Source: Maratus speciosus (taxonomy: Eukaryota; Arthropoda; Arachnida; Araneae; Salticidae). From it: a DNA stretch of 64,000 bases. Location of the stretch: the NCBI GenBank assembly GCA_963932465.1, contig OZ010792.1, positions 278,797,836 to 278,861,835 of the forward strand. Reading direction: 5' to 3'. The notes beneath the pieces are model-generated. The model saw only the letters and a list, made by a program, of their open reading frames with translations, had not been told where the DNA came from and searched no databases. Below are positions 22,481 to 34,258 of this stretch, one piece after another. A program made the translations under genes and the position numbers. How positions within the stretch are numbered: the stretch's first letter is position 1; each line of letters opens with the position of its first letter.

Positions 22481-23717
22481 CAAGTAGTGTGAAAAGCCAG
22501 TGAGCCCAATGCCATCCGTTTAACTGGGCACTTTTACCTTTTTATTTAACTCCTTTTTACCAATGAACTAACATATCAAGAAATCTATTATAACAAATTA
22601 AGCCAGATTCTAGGAATATTAAAAAACACACTCGTACTAATTTCAAGTTACTGTATAATTTCCCTCACATAGATGTAATATACGAGTACTTACTTACCTA
22701 CTGGATGTCCCAAAAATGATTGATGGATTTTAAAATTCAATAACTTGCAAACAGTGACAGATATTAAAATATTTCTTGCAGGAGGGTTATGTATGATGTC
22801 AGGAGTTTTTATACTGTGATTCTGGATTTTAATTCAAATTTCAAACAATAGATGACACTGAGAGCAATAAGTGCTTAGAGATCCTACATTAGTGAGAGAT
22901 TGGACATTGCGGCACCGGCAGATTTGACAAATCCGCCATTTAAGTTACGCCTTCCATATACTTCGTTATTACACTTTGAAGATAATTTAGATTTTGAAAG
23001 ATACAACGTTTTAAATATTGAATCAAGACTTGCTATACTGTTTAGCTAAGTTGTTTTTGTCTTTAGAGTTACTTTTTAATATTTAGGAATGTTTATTTAC
23101 TTTGTAATATATTTTAAATTGTCCGAGGCCAATTGCTGTGTATGCGGTCAACTTTAAACAGTTTTATTATAATAACTACGGTCGAAACGAGTAATATAAA
23201 AAAGCAATTTCATTTTTGTGTCTATGTTTTACATTTAAAAACTGATTTTTATTTAAATCTTTGAGTAGTGAATAAGCAAAATGTGTAAATAATTTCGAAG
23301 TTTGACAGTTGGCGATAATTGCATTCGATGAATTTTGTTTACATTTTGAAATATTTATTTGAAGAACATAATCTATAATAAAACTGTATATTGTGCACTC
23401 TATTTAAAATACGAACATTTTTATAAATTAGAAATACTTAAATTATTCATTTTTAATATTATTTTCTTTTTTAAAAATCCGCTGAATTTAAGAGCACAGA
23501 AGACATAAGCGTTTCGAAGTTTAAATTTTCTACATAAAAAATATCGCAGACTCTGACAATTGCAAAATATATAAATTCACAATATATATAAATTCTAAAG
23601 CAGAGAGCCTTTAAGTTCATAAATAAACATTACTAAGCATATGTGTGTAAATCTTTCTCTCAGTTTCTCTCAGAATGTTTTTTTTTTTTTTTCCTGCAGG
23701 TATTTAGCCTCTTAATA

Positions 23718-25293
23718 CAGTGAAACTCGTTTAAGATACGAATCAAGGGACCGAGCGCATTTCGTATCTTAAGCGGGATCGTATCTTACCCGGATTTCAC
23801 AGACTCTAGAGTAATAATGCATATAAAGCCAGTGCCCATTATTATTAACTTATTTCAGCCATTTATAACTCTCATTTTACCCATTTCTAACGATTTTTCG
23901 ATAGTCTAGGAAATTTGAGTTTAAGATTTTGAAATAAAGAATAACTTTCTTTTCCTCCAAAATTTTATTGAGTCATCGTTTGTAAAATAACAAAATTAAA
24001 ATGGCTTTATGCAATACTCTGCCAAATTACAAAAAGACGATAAAACGAAATTTTTGTTAATCTTTAGAGAACAGAAACTAAAATACACTACTTACTTTAG
24101 AGGAAAAATAATAAATGTTCATCATTTATTTTTAGAAAGACAAAACTAAATGTATGTAAGGAATAATAATTATTTGATACATTATCAAAATTAAAGAACG
24201 TGAAGTAGTTTTAGTTTGTTGAAAAAAAAATTCGTTTACCTTGGGGTGGTGCAACGTAGGGCGAGATTTTATCATGAAGTTTTCTGCATTGTTGATGTGG
24301 TAGAAAAAATCTTCGACGGATGGACCAGCATCCATCGAAGAGACATAGAGTCGAAGTAAGCTGAAGGAGCTCATTACAGATGCGAATGATGGTATGGCTG
24401 GTACATCCGTTTCTTCATTCGCGTCGTCTTCTGCTTCTTCTGAAGGCCTATGTTCATCGGAACTTTTGATGTCTGCGATTATATCCGTGATGGTACGAAC
24501 TTCATTTGTTACAACTTGATCGTCAATTTTGACAAATGAGTCCCAATCTTTGCATTCTTGCTCCTCTTCTACGATATCAACGTTTTGCAAAGTTCCGTCA
24601 ACGTTAAAGGCATTACAGAAGAAATTCTCAATGGTGGTTGATGTTAAGTCTTCCCAGGACGCACTCAGGAAATGCATGGCGTCCAAGAGGTTAATAGGCT
24701 TACAGGTTGGACAGGACAGATCCTTTTCGCAATGATCTATTTGGTGTAGATGACATACAACGACACGACTTTTGTATATCATTTTGAGAATATGCATTAT
24801 ACCTTGATCCATGGATTGAACCACGCTGGTCACATTCGGTGGTAAAAAGACTAGTTCGATGTTTCGTAAGCTGGGGATAGCCTTGGAAAGGCGGGACAGT
24901 TGTCGGCGAGACACAATACTTTCCTGAACTCATTTTTTTCATTCATTCATCGAACTTGCGGATGACTCCTGTATTCCTGCAGATTTGGAAATTTACAGTC
25001 TTGCTTATCACATTCTCGGCATCGTTCCTTAAGACATCAAATTTTTCAGTCAAAGAAAATGCTCTTTTCTTTACTCTAAGTATTACTTAAGAACCATTTC
25101 GTATATCAAGCGGGTTTTTGACATCAAGGGATAAAATTTCTTCGTATATTAAGCGGGATCGTATCTTATGCGTACGTATATTAAGCGGGTAAATTTACAC
25201 AAGTTTAATAGGTATTTTTCAAGGGACCGAAGATAATTCGTATCTTAAGCGGGATCGTATCTTAAGCGGACGTATCTTAACCGAGTTTCACTG
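23718..25293 (-). mobile_element. pogo/Tigger DNA transposon, deleted copy
   Basis: 1576 bp with TIRs CAGTGAAACTCG(T/G)TTAAGA, flanked by TA on both sides (23716-23717, 25294-25295), the Tc1/mariner target. Subterminal repeats GTATCTTAAGCGGGATC occur several times at both ends and may be transposase-binding sites. The coding strand is minus. Remnants of an N-terminal and a C-terminal transposase part survive, with the catalytic middle missing. Confidence 0.8.
24132..25090 (-). pseudogene. Tigger-type transposase remnant
   Basis: The open 3' part (from 24914 to 24132) encodes VFLPPNVTSVVQSMDQG, with residues counted from the first codon of that frame at 23-38. The Asp in MDQG is the third catalytic Asp of the pogo/Tigger DDD domain, and the Ser-Val-Val context is a mild change from the family's usual SVLQPMDQG. 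Upstream on the same strand, about 25080-24945, another frame gives TEKFDVLRNDAENVIS, which resembles the start of the CENP-B-like HTH domain. The stretch with the first two Asp residues is missing between them. An acidic C-terminal region is typical of the family. The frame lacks an ATG at its apparent start. Not functional. Confidence 0.7.
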
Positions 25294-25698
25294 TATTATA
25301 AAATGTATTAAAGCTGGAAAATTGAAACTCTTTAATTTCGTACAACCAATCAGTTTCTTTAAAGCTAATCTAAATTTATGAATGTAAATACTATAATACA
25401 GACGATATAACAGAATCTACTTCAAAAATCTATACTTTTCTGACTATTTCAGTAATTGTTTTTTTAATTTCTTATTGCTATTAAATGACGTATGTATTTT
25501 TAACGTTCTTTAAAAATTCAAAACAGTTTCCTCTAATACATTTATTTATTTAGAAAATTATACCAAATTTATCTATAGTAATAAACATATAGACAGAGGA
25601 AAGTAAAAAATGCCCACACTACATAACCCACACTATGTAACCCACACTACATAAAATTACTTTTCTAGCATTTCTTGTGTTATGCATAAACTAAAATA

Positions 25699-26151
25699 CC
25701 GGGTGTCCCAAAAAGGACAGACTGATTTTAAAATTCAATAACTTCCAAACGGTGACAGATATTAAAAAATTTCTTGCTGGAGGGTTATGCATAAAGTCAA
25801 AAGTTTTTTTAAAGTGATTTTCGATTTTAGTTCGAATTACAAACAATAGATGGCGCAGCGATCAATAGAGGATAAATTCAGGCTCGATTTTTGGTACTTC
25901 GTGGCCCGGATAATACATTTCCATCTCCTTTTTCTGCATGGAACAACAGAAAGGACCAAAAATCGAGCCTGTATTTAGCGACTATTGCTTACAGCGCCAT
26001 CTATTGTTTGTAATTCGAACTAAAATCGAAAATCACCGTAAAAAAACTTTTGACTTTATGCATAACCCTCCTGCAAGAATTTTTTCAATATCTGTCACCG
26101 TTTGGAAGTTATTGAATTTTAAAATCAGTCAGTCCTTTTTGGGACACCCGG
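25699..26151. mobile_element. Palindromic TA-flanked MITE
   Basis: 453 bp, nearly fully self-complementary. It begins CCGGGTGTCCCAAAAAGGAC and ends in the mirror image, with TA outside each end (25697-25698, 26152-26153). Each arm is about 200 bp. TA flanks point to the Tc1/mariner superfamily. The arms match the outer repeats of 22707-26777. The ORF 25938-26165 is an artefact of the arm. Confidence 0.8.
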
Positions 26152-26777
26152 TATGTTTATTTTAAATAAAAATTCCAAAATATAGCAACCTCTTTCAAAA
26201 ATTTTGTTTGCTCTCCGACCAGACTCGAAATGCTAAACCGTCATTTCATCAGAATGAAAAAAATGCATTTTCCGAGAATTCTTACTCACTATAATGGAAA
26301 TGTGCTCCTATTTATGTTCTGATAGACTCCCAGAAAGCATATAAAATGAAATTTTAATAATTTTAATAAAATAAAAAGTGTTAGACGCTGACGAAAATGC
26401 AATTGCGTTGTACGGCGTTCCACCTACTTTGTCACGGAAATGGCGGACATTTCGTCAATGTCCAATCTCTCTCTAATGTCGGATCTCTATAAGTGCTCAG
26501 TCCAGACCCAATTTTTGGTACTTCGAGATCCATTCAATACATTTTAATCTTCTTTTTTCGCATGTTAGAAGAAAAAGGCCGAAAAATCGAGCCTGTTTTT
26601 ATCGTTTTATTGCTTGCAGCGCTGTCTATGGATACTATTTGTAACTAAAATTGAGAATCGCAGGATAAAAACTCATGCATCTTACATAACACTCTAGCAA
26701 GAATTATTTTAATATCTGTCACCGTTTGCAAGTTACTGAATTTTAAAATCCATCAGTCATTTTTGGGACACCGGTGC

Positions 26778-27394
26778 AAGTACTATACAAGTACTATTTG
26801 TTACATATCTGTCACAAATATTAAAAGGGATTATAATTTTAGCTTCATCAACGTTAACGTGGCAACTTTCCGTAGAAGAGAAAAATCTTGAAAATGCAGT
26901 ACTCTGTTTTAACTACGAAATATCTCTGCGATGTTCTTTTAACCTTTCTGAAAACTTTTGTTACCCCGACGTAGACAATTATATTATATTATTATCTGAA
27001 AGCGTGGCCGGAATTTCATAAATGCCTGCTATTTGGTTATTCGGGATTTTAACAATATTGTTACTCAGAATCTCTGCAGGATAAGGGGAGAATAGCTGCT
27101 AATTTTATATTGAACTTCCTTAGAACTTCTTTCAACTTTTCAAACATAATGGGTATATAATGAAAACTTTAGCACTATTTAATATGCAAATGACTTACAA
27201 AACGCAAGCCTGAAAGAAGTGGGAGAGAATATTATATAATGCTGAATTATCTTATCAATTTCGGAACTCGAAAATCTATGTTCTAAGGGGACTTTCCTAA
27301 TAAAATTAATTTAACTGCCAAACTAGTCATCTGAAAAAATTCTCTCTTCTCTATATAAATAAACTCTTCTAAGAAACGACTGAAAAGCAGCTAT
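26778..27394. other. AT-rich stretch, nothing recognised
   Basis: No repeats or coding sequence recognised between the composite element and the Penelope remnant. Confidence 0.4.
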
Positions 27395-27930
27395 TATTTA
27401 CTGAAAGAGCACATTCGCACAAAAAGGAATGAGCGTGTTTTCTTTTAAAGGCTTTATGTAAATTGAAGAAGTCAAATGAGATCTGTTCCGGTTAATCTGA
27501 ACATCTAAAAATGGTAAAATAGCGTTTTGTTCAACTTCAAGGGTAAACGTAATTCTTTGACTTATTGACACCTTCAACAGAAATTTGTAATTCAGATAAA
27601 CTATATTTCCACAAGATGAATACGTGGTCAACATACCATAACAAAAACATTGGTTTTTACTTAAATTTATTAAAAATTTCGCTTCACAACAGTCTGAGTA
27701 GAAATTTTGCGAATAAATTAGACACGGGTAAGACCATTGGTGCTCCATGAAGTTGTCTGTAAATAACGTCGTTACAAATGAAAATATTGCTATAAAATGT
27801 AGGCCTGATTTTAATGAAATTTTGAAGTACTGGGTCAAATTAAGATAACTATCTAATAATCAAAAAATATAATGGATAACCTCATCCATATTTATGGGAG
27901 GAAATAATGATATAACATCCAAACATGCAA
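27395..27930 (-). pseudogene. Penelope-like reverse transcriptase fragment, frameshifted
   Basis: Read on the minus strand, RT motifs occur in the correct order but in different frames: LDVISLFPPINMDEVI (about 27925-27872), YRQLHGAPMVLPVSNLFA (about 27775-27715), WYVDHVFILW (about 27643-27609, with the second catalytic Asp of YVDD replaced by His), and FTLEVEQNAILPFLDVQI (about 27553-27495), followed by the R-K-P-like segment SSIYIKPL. GAxMGSPLSP, YVDD and IPFLDV are diagnostic of Penelope-like elements. At least two frameshifts and a stop before the thumb show it is dead. The GIY-YIG endonuclease expected downstream was not seen. Confidence 0.7.
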
Positions 27931-28091
27931 TAAATGTGCAACTTCAAGAGGGTATTTGTATGGTTTAAATACAAAGTTTTTTATGAAATTTCAAAATTGA
28001 CAGATGCTGTACACTATAAAAAAAATCCCTGCCGCCTGGGGCCTACAGGCGGAGGTAGATTTCGAAGTTAAGTACTAAATTCACCAACAAA

Positions 28092-28577
28092 ACTTAAATC
28101 AAGATCTTCACTAAGAATGAGCTCTAGAGAGCTAAACATTTTGTAAAAATTCTAATATACACGAATACATACACGTATGTATATGGAATAGGTTTAAAAA
28201 ATAGCTAAAACAAATTCAGAGAGCCTCAGAGTGTTAAAATAAGCTAATATTTCCATTGTCGGGTTTTCATCATGTTTTAATACGTTTCTTCAAACTCACA
28301 TGACGTTACATATTCGCCTGCTGAGGTCCGTTTTATTTCCAATTTGATGCAATATATATATTTTTTAATTCGTCAAACTATTTATTTCATTTTGAGTTTT
28401 CATGCGGAAATCTTGCTCTAGAAAACTTATGACGTAATACTCAATTTGTTTCAATTATTCAAACTATTTATTTAATTTAATTTTTCACGTGAAACCTTGC
28501 AATAGAAAAGCAATTGTTGTGGTGAGAATTTTATTGCTTTTTTTTAATTGTTGGCAACTGCTATAACGAAAAATATT
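28092..28577 (-). mobile_element. Helitron-like family H, truncated copy 4
   Basis: Matches the interior of the copies at 40706-41606, 43948-44714 and 45941-46640, including TTCACTAAGAATGAGCTCTA and AAAAGCAATTGTTGT. It lacks both termini. Confidence 0.6.
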
Positions 28578-28788
28578 TCTTTTTTCCTGTCATTGTTGTG
28601 TAAGAGCTGGTTTTATCAGAATCATGTTAAGGCGGTATTCAAAATTTTGAACCCTCCCCCTTTCCATTCCCTTGGGCCGATTTTGCCCATTTTCAATCCC
28701 CGCCGAGATATTAGCCATCTCAAAGTTGTTGGCGAGTTTGAAGACGATCCGTGTATAATTGCGACTTTTATTGTGCGGACAAAATTTA

Positions 28789-28790
<2 letters not shown>

Positions 28791-28819
<29 letters not shown>
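28791..28819. repeat. (AT)n microsatellite
   Basis: About 14 AT units. A microsatellite of the same type lies at about 34180-34207 beside a related MITE. Confidence 0.85.
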
Positions 28820-28823
<4 letters not shown>

Positions 28824-28954
28824 TTTTAGGTGGTGGTGGTTTTGGGTTCCTGTGGTCCTATAATGAAACGTTAAGAAGGAATTTTTCAAAAGTCGCACCA
28901 TGGTAACGACTGCAATAGGTAGTATTTCTTACGAAATCTACCTAAAATGTATGT

Positions 28955-29175
28955 AACGTTACTCCATAAAATTTGTGGCAACATGCTGCCTCCAATTCTA
29001 TGGTGTAAATTATATTATACGATGGTGTAAATTAAACTGATATAACTGGTGTAATATTACACATTAGTGTAACGTAACACCAGTTATATCGGTTAAATTA
29101 CTCAATAAAATAGAGGCGGCAAGGCTGCCACTAATTTTATGGAGCAAGGTTAAATAATTTTTTTACAGTGTAACG
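28955..29175. mobile_element. Fold-back MITE, copy 1
   Basis: Core palindrome TAACTGGTGTAATATTACAC / GTGTAACGTAACACCAGTTA at about 29040-29090, with flanks GGCAACATGCTGCC and GGCGGCAAGGCTGCC. It ends TTTTTTTACAGTGTAA near 29173. Sequence at 34070-34258 is a second copy with the same GGCAACCTTGCTG, ATAACTGGTGTTACGTTA and TTTACAGTGT elements. Confidence 0.5.
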
Positions 29176-30080
29176 TCCAGTTAAATGCAAAAAATCACGT
29201 TACCTCTTTTGAAATATTATGTCCTTTTGATTGCGTTGATTATTAATTTTATCGTACGTGAACAAAACTGTTAAATAAACACCATGCATTCCAACCTGCC
29301 TACACGGGTTAACACTTTATGATTAAATTATGAATTTATGAACGGGTTAAATTATGAATTCATGAAAATTTTATCTTCTAAAGCATTTTTCGTCAATTTT
29401 TGAATCTACATTAGAAGATTTACATAATCATTTAATAAATTTTAGAAGGATTTTAGAAGGATTGAAGGATTTAGAAGGATTAATTAAATTTAAATTTATA
29501 GGGATCTTCTGCAATATATATAAAACCCACTCAAATCTTTTATTTTAAATATTTTTCTTAGTATTTTGTAGAATTAGGAAATGTACAAATTTAATGTTCT
29601 TACAATAGAAATATTTCTGAATTAAAAAATCCCCCCCTCCCCTTCCAACGCCAAGAAAGCTGAAAAGATGCAAAGGCAAAAGAAATCATCCTTTTAAAAA
29701 TATTTTTGTTTTGTGTAACCAATAATGCTTTTGGAACAAGATAAAGTAATGTATCTAAAACTAATTCTAAACTGTATTACTACTAATCGATATTTAAAAT
29801 GAATTTTATAACAGGTTATTTTAATGGTAATTATATAAGTACCGTCAGTAGATAAAGGGTTAAAATGTTAGATATACTGTCTGGTGTACAGAACAAAGAT
29901 GAAAATAGTTTTATTTGAAAACTCTAATAATTGTTTTTTAATTTAGTATACATTCTTAGATTGACCAACAACGAGATGAAAATGTATTTTTGGTACTTTT
30001 GTATTAGCCGCATTCCAGCGGTCAATCTACAAATATTTCACTATTTATAACAACTTTTGCGATTCTGATTATTTCATTGT
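29176..30080. other. AT-rich stretch, nothing recognised
   Basis: Contains short TTTAGAAGGAT direct repeats near 29445-29485 and a C-rich tract at about 29632-29645. No gene. Confidence 0.4.
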
Positions 30081-30084
30081 TTAA

Positions 30085-30312
30085 CACGTTCACGCCGGCG
30101 CGGTGGGTCACACTCAACTGTCTCAGAGCTGACAAGTCTCCGGCTTTTTGGATACCATTATTTTAATACAGAAAATGCTGTTTTATTTAATTAGAACAAT
30201 TGGGCGATTTAAAGGAACAACATTTTCTCTAAAATAATAGTGGTGTGCAAAAAGCCGGAGACTTCACAACTCTGAGACAGTCGAGTGTGACCACCGCGCC
30301 GGCGTGAAAGTG
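30085..30312. mobile_element. TTAA-flanked palindromic MITE with GC-rich ends
   Basis: 228 bp. It starts CACGTTCACGCCGGCGCGG and ends CGCGCCGGCGTGAAAGTG, with TTAA on both sides (30081-30084, 30313-30316). The arms continue through GTCACACTC and TGTCTCAGAG to AGTCTCCGGCTTTTTG, about 65-70 bp each. The TTAA target suggests piggyBac-type mobilisation. The terminus CAC is atypical for that group. Confidence 0.75.
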
Positions 30313-30676
30313 TTAAACGCGTTGTTCGATTGCATACATATTTGTTGAATTCCTCTTTTGTTTATTCGGGAAATTATAATTTTCTTTTGAAATTTAGTAT
30401 GAAATTTTACGCAGAAACAAAAAAATACTGAAACATTTACATTGTTTTAACTACAAACAGGTTAACCTTCCGGAAATTGGTTGCATCGAGCTTCAAAAAT
30501 ATTCATGCTTAGAAATTATTTCAAATCCATAAACTATTAATTAATCGAGATACAATTTTTACACAAATTGCATTTGAAAGTACATTCTTTATTCTGTTTG
30601 ACGGTGTAAAAATTTTAATTGGAGAAAATTTAGAAGTTTAGAAAAGAAGTTTAGAAGTTCGAAAAATTTTAAAAAA

Positions 30677-31228
30677 TCAAAAAACCCGATTGCGTAAAAA
30701 GCGAACTAATTAATTATTTCTTATCAATGTGAAACTGTTTTTTATATTACTTACCTATTTTTTTTTATTTACTTGTACGGATGAATTTAAGTTGTGTTTA
30801 ATTGTTAGTTCCTACCTATAAACACTCATTTGATGAGGCCTATAGATGTCTATGATGGTTAGAGTTGCAGTAAAGCTAGAGATCCTACCTACACAACTTC
30901 CAGGTTGTGTAATATTTAAACGGAGCTTCTGACTGTAAAATAGTCAATGAAACATAGTCTTCATTTTGAAAGACCTATCCAATGATATGCCACTCAATAG
31001 GGTGCGTAAGAATGCTTTTTCGTCTCTACCGCCATTTTGTGTTTTACGGCCGCCATTTTGAATTTATGAAAACAAAAACTGGCTTATAACCATCGGACGA
31101 TTAAGACAAATCGATAGAGACATCATTCATTAAAATCCATCCGGTCGTTGGGATGTTTCGAGGGTATAAAGAAACCCACATCCACAGATACGCGTGAAAC
31201 ACATAATCCTTTGGGGCAGTCGGGTAAT
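30677..31228. repeat. Dispersed repeat R, copy 2
   Basis: Same orientation and nearly the same length as copy 1 (4627-5180), from CCCGATTGCGTAAAAAG to GGCAGTCGGGTAA, without the poly-T that follows copy 1. Confidence 0.6.
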
Positions 31229-31403
31229 AAATTGCAGTTTAATCGAAATCTATTCTTCAGATCGTTGCCACAGTCATTATGACTTAAACGTTAGGACAAC
31301 ATTAGGTTTTCTTTATGCAGTAGAATGACAATTTTTAAGAGGAAAATACATAACTACTTTTTAACACTAGAATCATACTTTGTAAGATTTCTCTTACACT
31401 GTC

Positions 31404-32960
31404 TTATGAAACACTTTCCAAAAAATCAAAATACTGAACATCAACAGTTCGAAAAACATCAGAATTTTTTTGTTCGTCCCTGTATAATATCTGTAGATTG
31501 GTATTTATGTTACATTGTAAGGTAAAAGTTAGATAAATTAAACGCATAGCACAGTTTAAAATGCCCATTCAGCCATTTACGTCAATAAACGGAAATGTAT
31601 TCTACATCCTTTATGTATCCCTGTATATGCTCTGTAGAATTTAGACACACCAAGTACTATGCAAAAAAATGGTTAAATTTAAAAACGCAAATTTTAAAAG
31701 CAGTGCAAGCAGTTATTCTTCAGACACAGTACTGTAGGAAAATACTTTTGTGTATATCTGTACATGAACGATAAATTATACACACACCAGATTCTACAGA
31801 AAGCTTTTGTACTACACCTCGGTAATATATAATTTTCAATATGTTTAAAAAACTGTAATATCTTTAAAACACACCGCTAACGGTAATCGTTTAAAATGAT
31901 TTTTAATGATGTTACATGCTTTCAAACATAATAAAATTGATATGCATTTATCAAGTGTACTAAAATATGCATTCTGTAGAACATACGACGTAAAGTATAG
32001 TTATTATTCATTTACAGGTCACTCAAAATAATACCGTTACATAATGATATACGGGTGGAGGGAATTTTTTCCGACGTATTTTAATTATGTTAAATTATTT
32101 CATGTAGAATGAAATCGATATACGTCGCTGAGGTTTACTATAACTTATTTCATGTATAATACGAAGTGCATAGCATTTACAAGGACACACAAAAGATTTC
32201 AGATACTATATTGTATCCGAAGTACCGTACGGTAGCGATGATTGCTGGAAATGCATTTTTAATTATCATATGCTCTTTTATGTTTCGCTATATTTATGCA
32301 TACTTTATGGTGTTTATAAATACTATAATTCATATAGAGGGCTACACAAAAGAATTCGTAAGGGTTACTTGGTATGAGAGCAAATTGCTTAAAGTTGGTT
32401 TTTCAAGGAGTTGTGCATTTTTTACGCTGAATTGCATTTAGTTTACTAAGAAATGTTTGTAGAATATAGATAAAATGATATACAGGGTCACGCAAAAAAT
32501 TGGATACATGGCCGTCTATAAATGATAGTTTCTGGAAATGTAATTTCAGTAGTTTTAAGAGTGTTTTAGTTTGAATTAAATTTTAGCTAAATAGTGGCGT
32601 GTAATAAAGTTCTAGATAAAATACAGGGTTGTACAAAAGAATTCAAGTATATTTTCATCTATTAGTATAAATTGCTGAAAGAGAAATTTCAACCTGTTAT
32701 TCGTTTTCTTGCTAAACTAAATTTTCCCATCATATAGCATATATATCAATCTACATATCAAATACAGGGCTGTTTAAAAGAATTGGAATACATATTTGGC
32801 TATGGACGGTAACTGCTGAAATCAGTTTTTCAAATGATTTATGCGTTTTCTAAAATGTTTACTTAGTTACCATATTTACCTTATTTCCCTAAATAACGAA
32901 GTTTTGTTAAAGCATTTAGGGAGTGCTGGAAAGTGTTTCATAATCAATGCTTAACGCATG
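31404..32960. mobile_element. Modular tandem-core elements, inverted pair E'/E
   Basis: A reversed part (31404 to about 31880) begins TGAAACACTTTCC, the mirror of the family's right end, and carries reversed cores (CCCTGTATAATA near 31480, CCCTGTATATGC near 31618). From about 31890 a forward part has cores near 32018, 32190, 32335, 32480, 32622 and 32765, and ends GTGCTGGAAAGTGTTTCATA near 32942. The whole forms a large imperfect inverted repeat. Confidence 0.6.
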
Positions 32961-33289
32961 ATTTCTCTTTCTTGTTTTTACACTTTTTTGGTTCTTAACT
33001 CAACTGTGTTAAATAGAACTTTGTAATCGATTTTTTACTCACTTTCTGATATGCTAGAACTATAAACGTTATATACAAAGGTGTGTTACCGATGACAATA
33101 TAGTATTTTAATATTTTTAGAACTGATTTATAAATTAATAAATTAATTTTAAAGCATTTTTTCGTTAACTCGCAAGGGATAAACAGACAAACGTTCTTTA
33201 TGGTTACAATTGTATAAGAGTTACAACAAGAATAGATTTAATAATGTCACGAACAACTCTCGCACCGTAAAACATTTATGTAACGTTAC

Positions 33290-34069
33290 TTCATACTAAC
33301 TGGATGTGCAATCCCAAAACTTTCTTCTATCTCATGTCAATATTTCATTATAATTAGTTTTATTAGTATTTTTATTAGAATTAAGCGTAACTTCATACAC
33401 TTTTTGATGGTACAATATTGAAAATAGCACAAAAATCGCTATTACAGCGTCCCCTTCCGGCGGACTTTTTCCAAATTCAGGGAGGACCTTCTTGCCATGG
33501 CCAAACACATACACAAAAAATTTGGTTCAATTCTATGCATAACTTCATACACTTTTCGATGGTACAATATTCAAAATGCACAAAAGTCGTTATTACAGCG
33601 CCCACTACTGGCGGATTTTTTCCAAATTCAGGGAGGACCTTCTTGCGATGGCCAAAAACATACACAAAACATTTGGTTCAATTCCACGCATAACTTCATA
33701 CACGTTTCGATAGTACAATATTCAAAATGCACAAAATTCGCTTTACAGCGCCCCCTACAGGCGGATTTTTTTCAAATTAATGGAGGACCTGCTTGCCATA
33801 GCCAAAAACTTTTAAAAATATTTGGTTCAATTCTATGCATAACTTCATACAATTTTTGATGGTACAATGGCGACACACGGACATACGGACACACGGGCAG
33901 ACGGACACACGTACACACAGACAGACAGACACACGGACAGAGAGACATTTTGTATAAACATGTTTTTTGTGATCTCTGACCCCTAAAACGTGTAAATCCG
34001 TCAAAAACTGGAAGTCGAAAAAAATTTCGATTACAATACTTTCTCTACTGAAGATAGGAGAAAGTAAAA
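33290..34069 (+). repeat. Dispersed repeat with internal 150-bp tandem array
   Basis: AACTTCATAC recurs at 33389, 33541, 33692 and 33841 (spacings 152, 151, 149). Each unit contains TGGTACAATATT, GCACAAAA, ACAGCGCCCCCT, GGCGGA(C/T)TTTTT, GGGAGGACC and TTTGGTTCAATTC. The fourth unit runs into CACACGGACA-type microsatellite (33870-33945) and a unique tail ending GGAGAAAGTAAAA. A fragment of the leading part occurs reversed at 8366-8452. Open frames on both strands here exist because the unit length is close to a multiple of 3. Confidence 0.7.
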
Positions 34070-34258
34070 ATTGGTGGCAACCTTGCTGTCTCCATTTTAT
34101 TAAGTAATTTAAATGGTATAACTGGTGTTACGTTAAACAAATGTGTAATATTACTCCGATTGTATCAGTTTAAATTACACCATTATATATATATATATAT
34201 ATATATACATTTTTTTTTTTTTTTTATTTTTTTTTTTTTTTTTTTTTTTTTTTACAGT
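34070..34258. mobile_element. Fold-back MITE, copy 2, with long poly-T
   Basis: Related to 28955-29175, sharing CAACCTTGCTG, ATAACTGGTGTTACGTTA and the terminal TTTACAGTGT. It contains (AT)n at about 34180-34207 and a poly-T interrupted once by A (34210-34253). Confidence 0.5.

Larger units (their letters stand above)
22707..26777. mobile_element. Composite region bounded by long inverted repeats
   Basis: The left segment 22707-22955 and right segment 26412-26777 are inverted copies. Outer ends are GGATGTCCCAAAAATGA and its mirror TCATTTTTGGGACACCGG. The right arm has an additional ~120 bp that matches the centre of the palindromic MITE at 25699. Inside lie a decayed Tigger (23718-25293) and that MITE. 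With them removed, about 2 kb remain, with no recognised ORF. It could be one old transposon with long TIRs, or two related fold-back copies that landed by chance on either side. No target duplication is visible. Confidence 0.45.

Noticed and set aside
28590..28901. ORFs on both strands with Tyr-Ile repeats
   Set aside because: Caused by the (AT)n microsatellite at 28791-28819.
33332..33859. Regular repeats with spacers, CRISPR-like at first glance
   Set aside because: The repeat unit is 150 bp with no short repeat/unique spacer pattern, in a eukaryotic transposon-rich context with no cas genes. It is a minisatellite.
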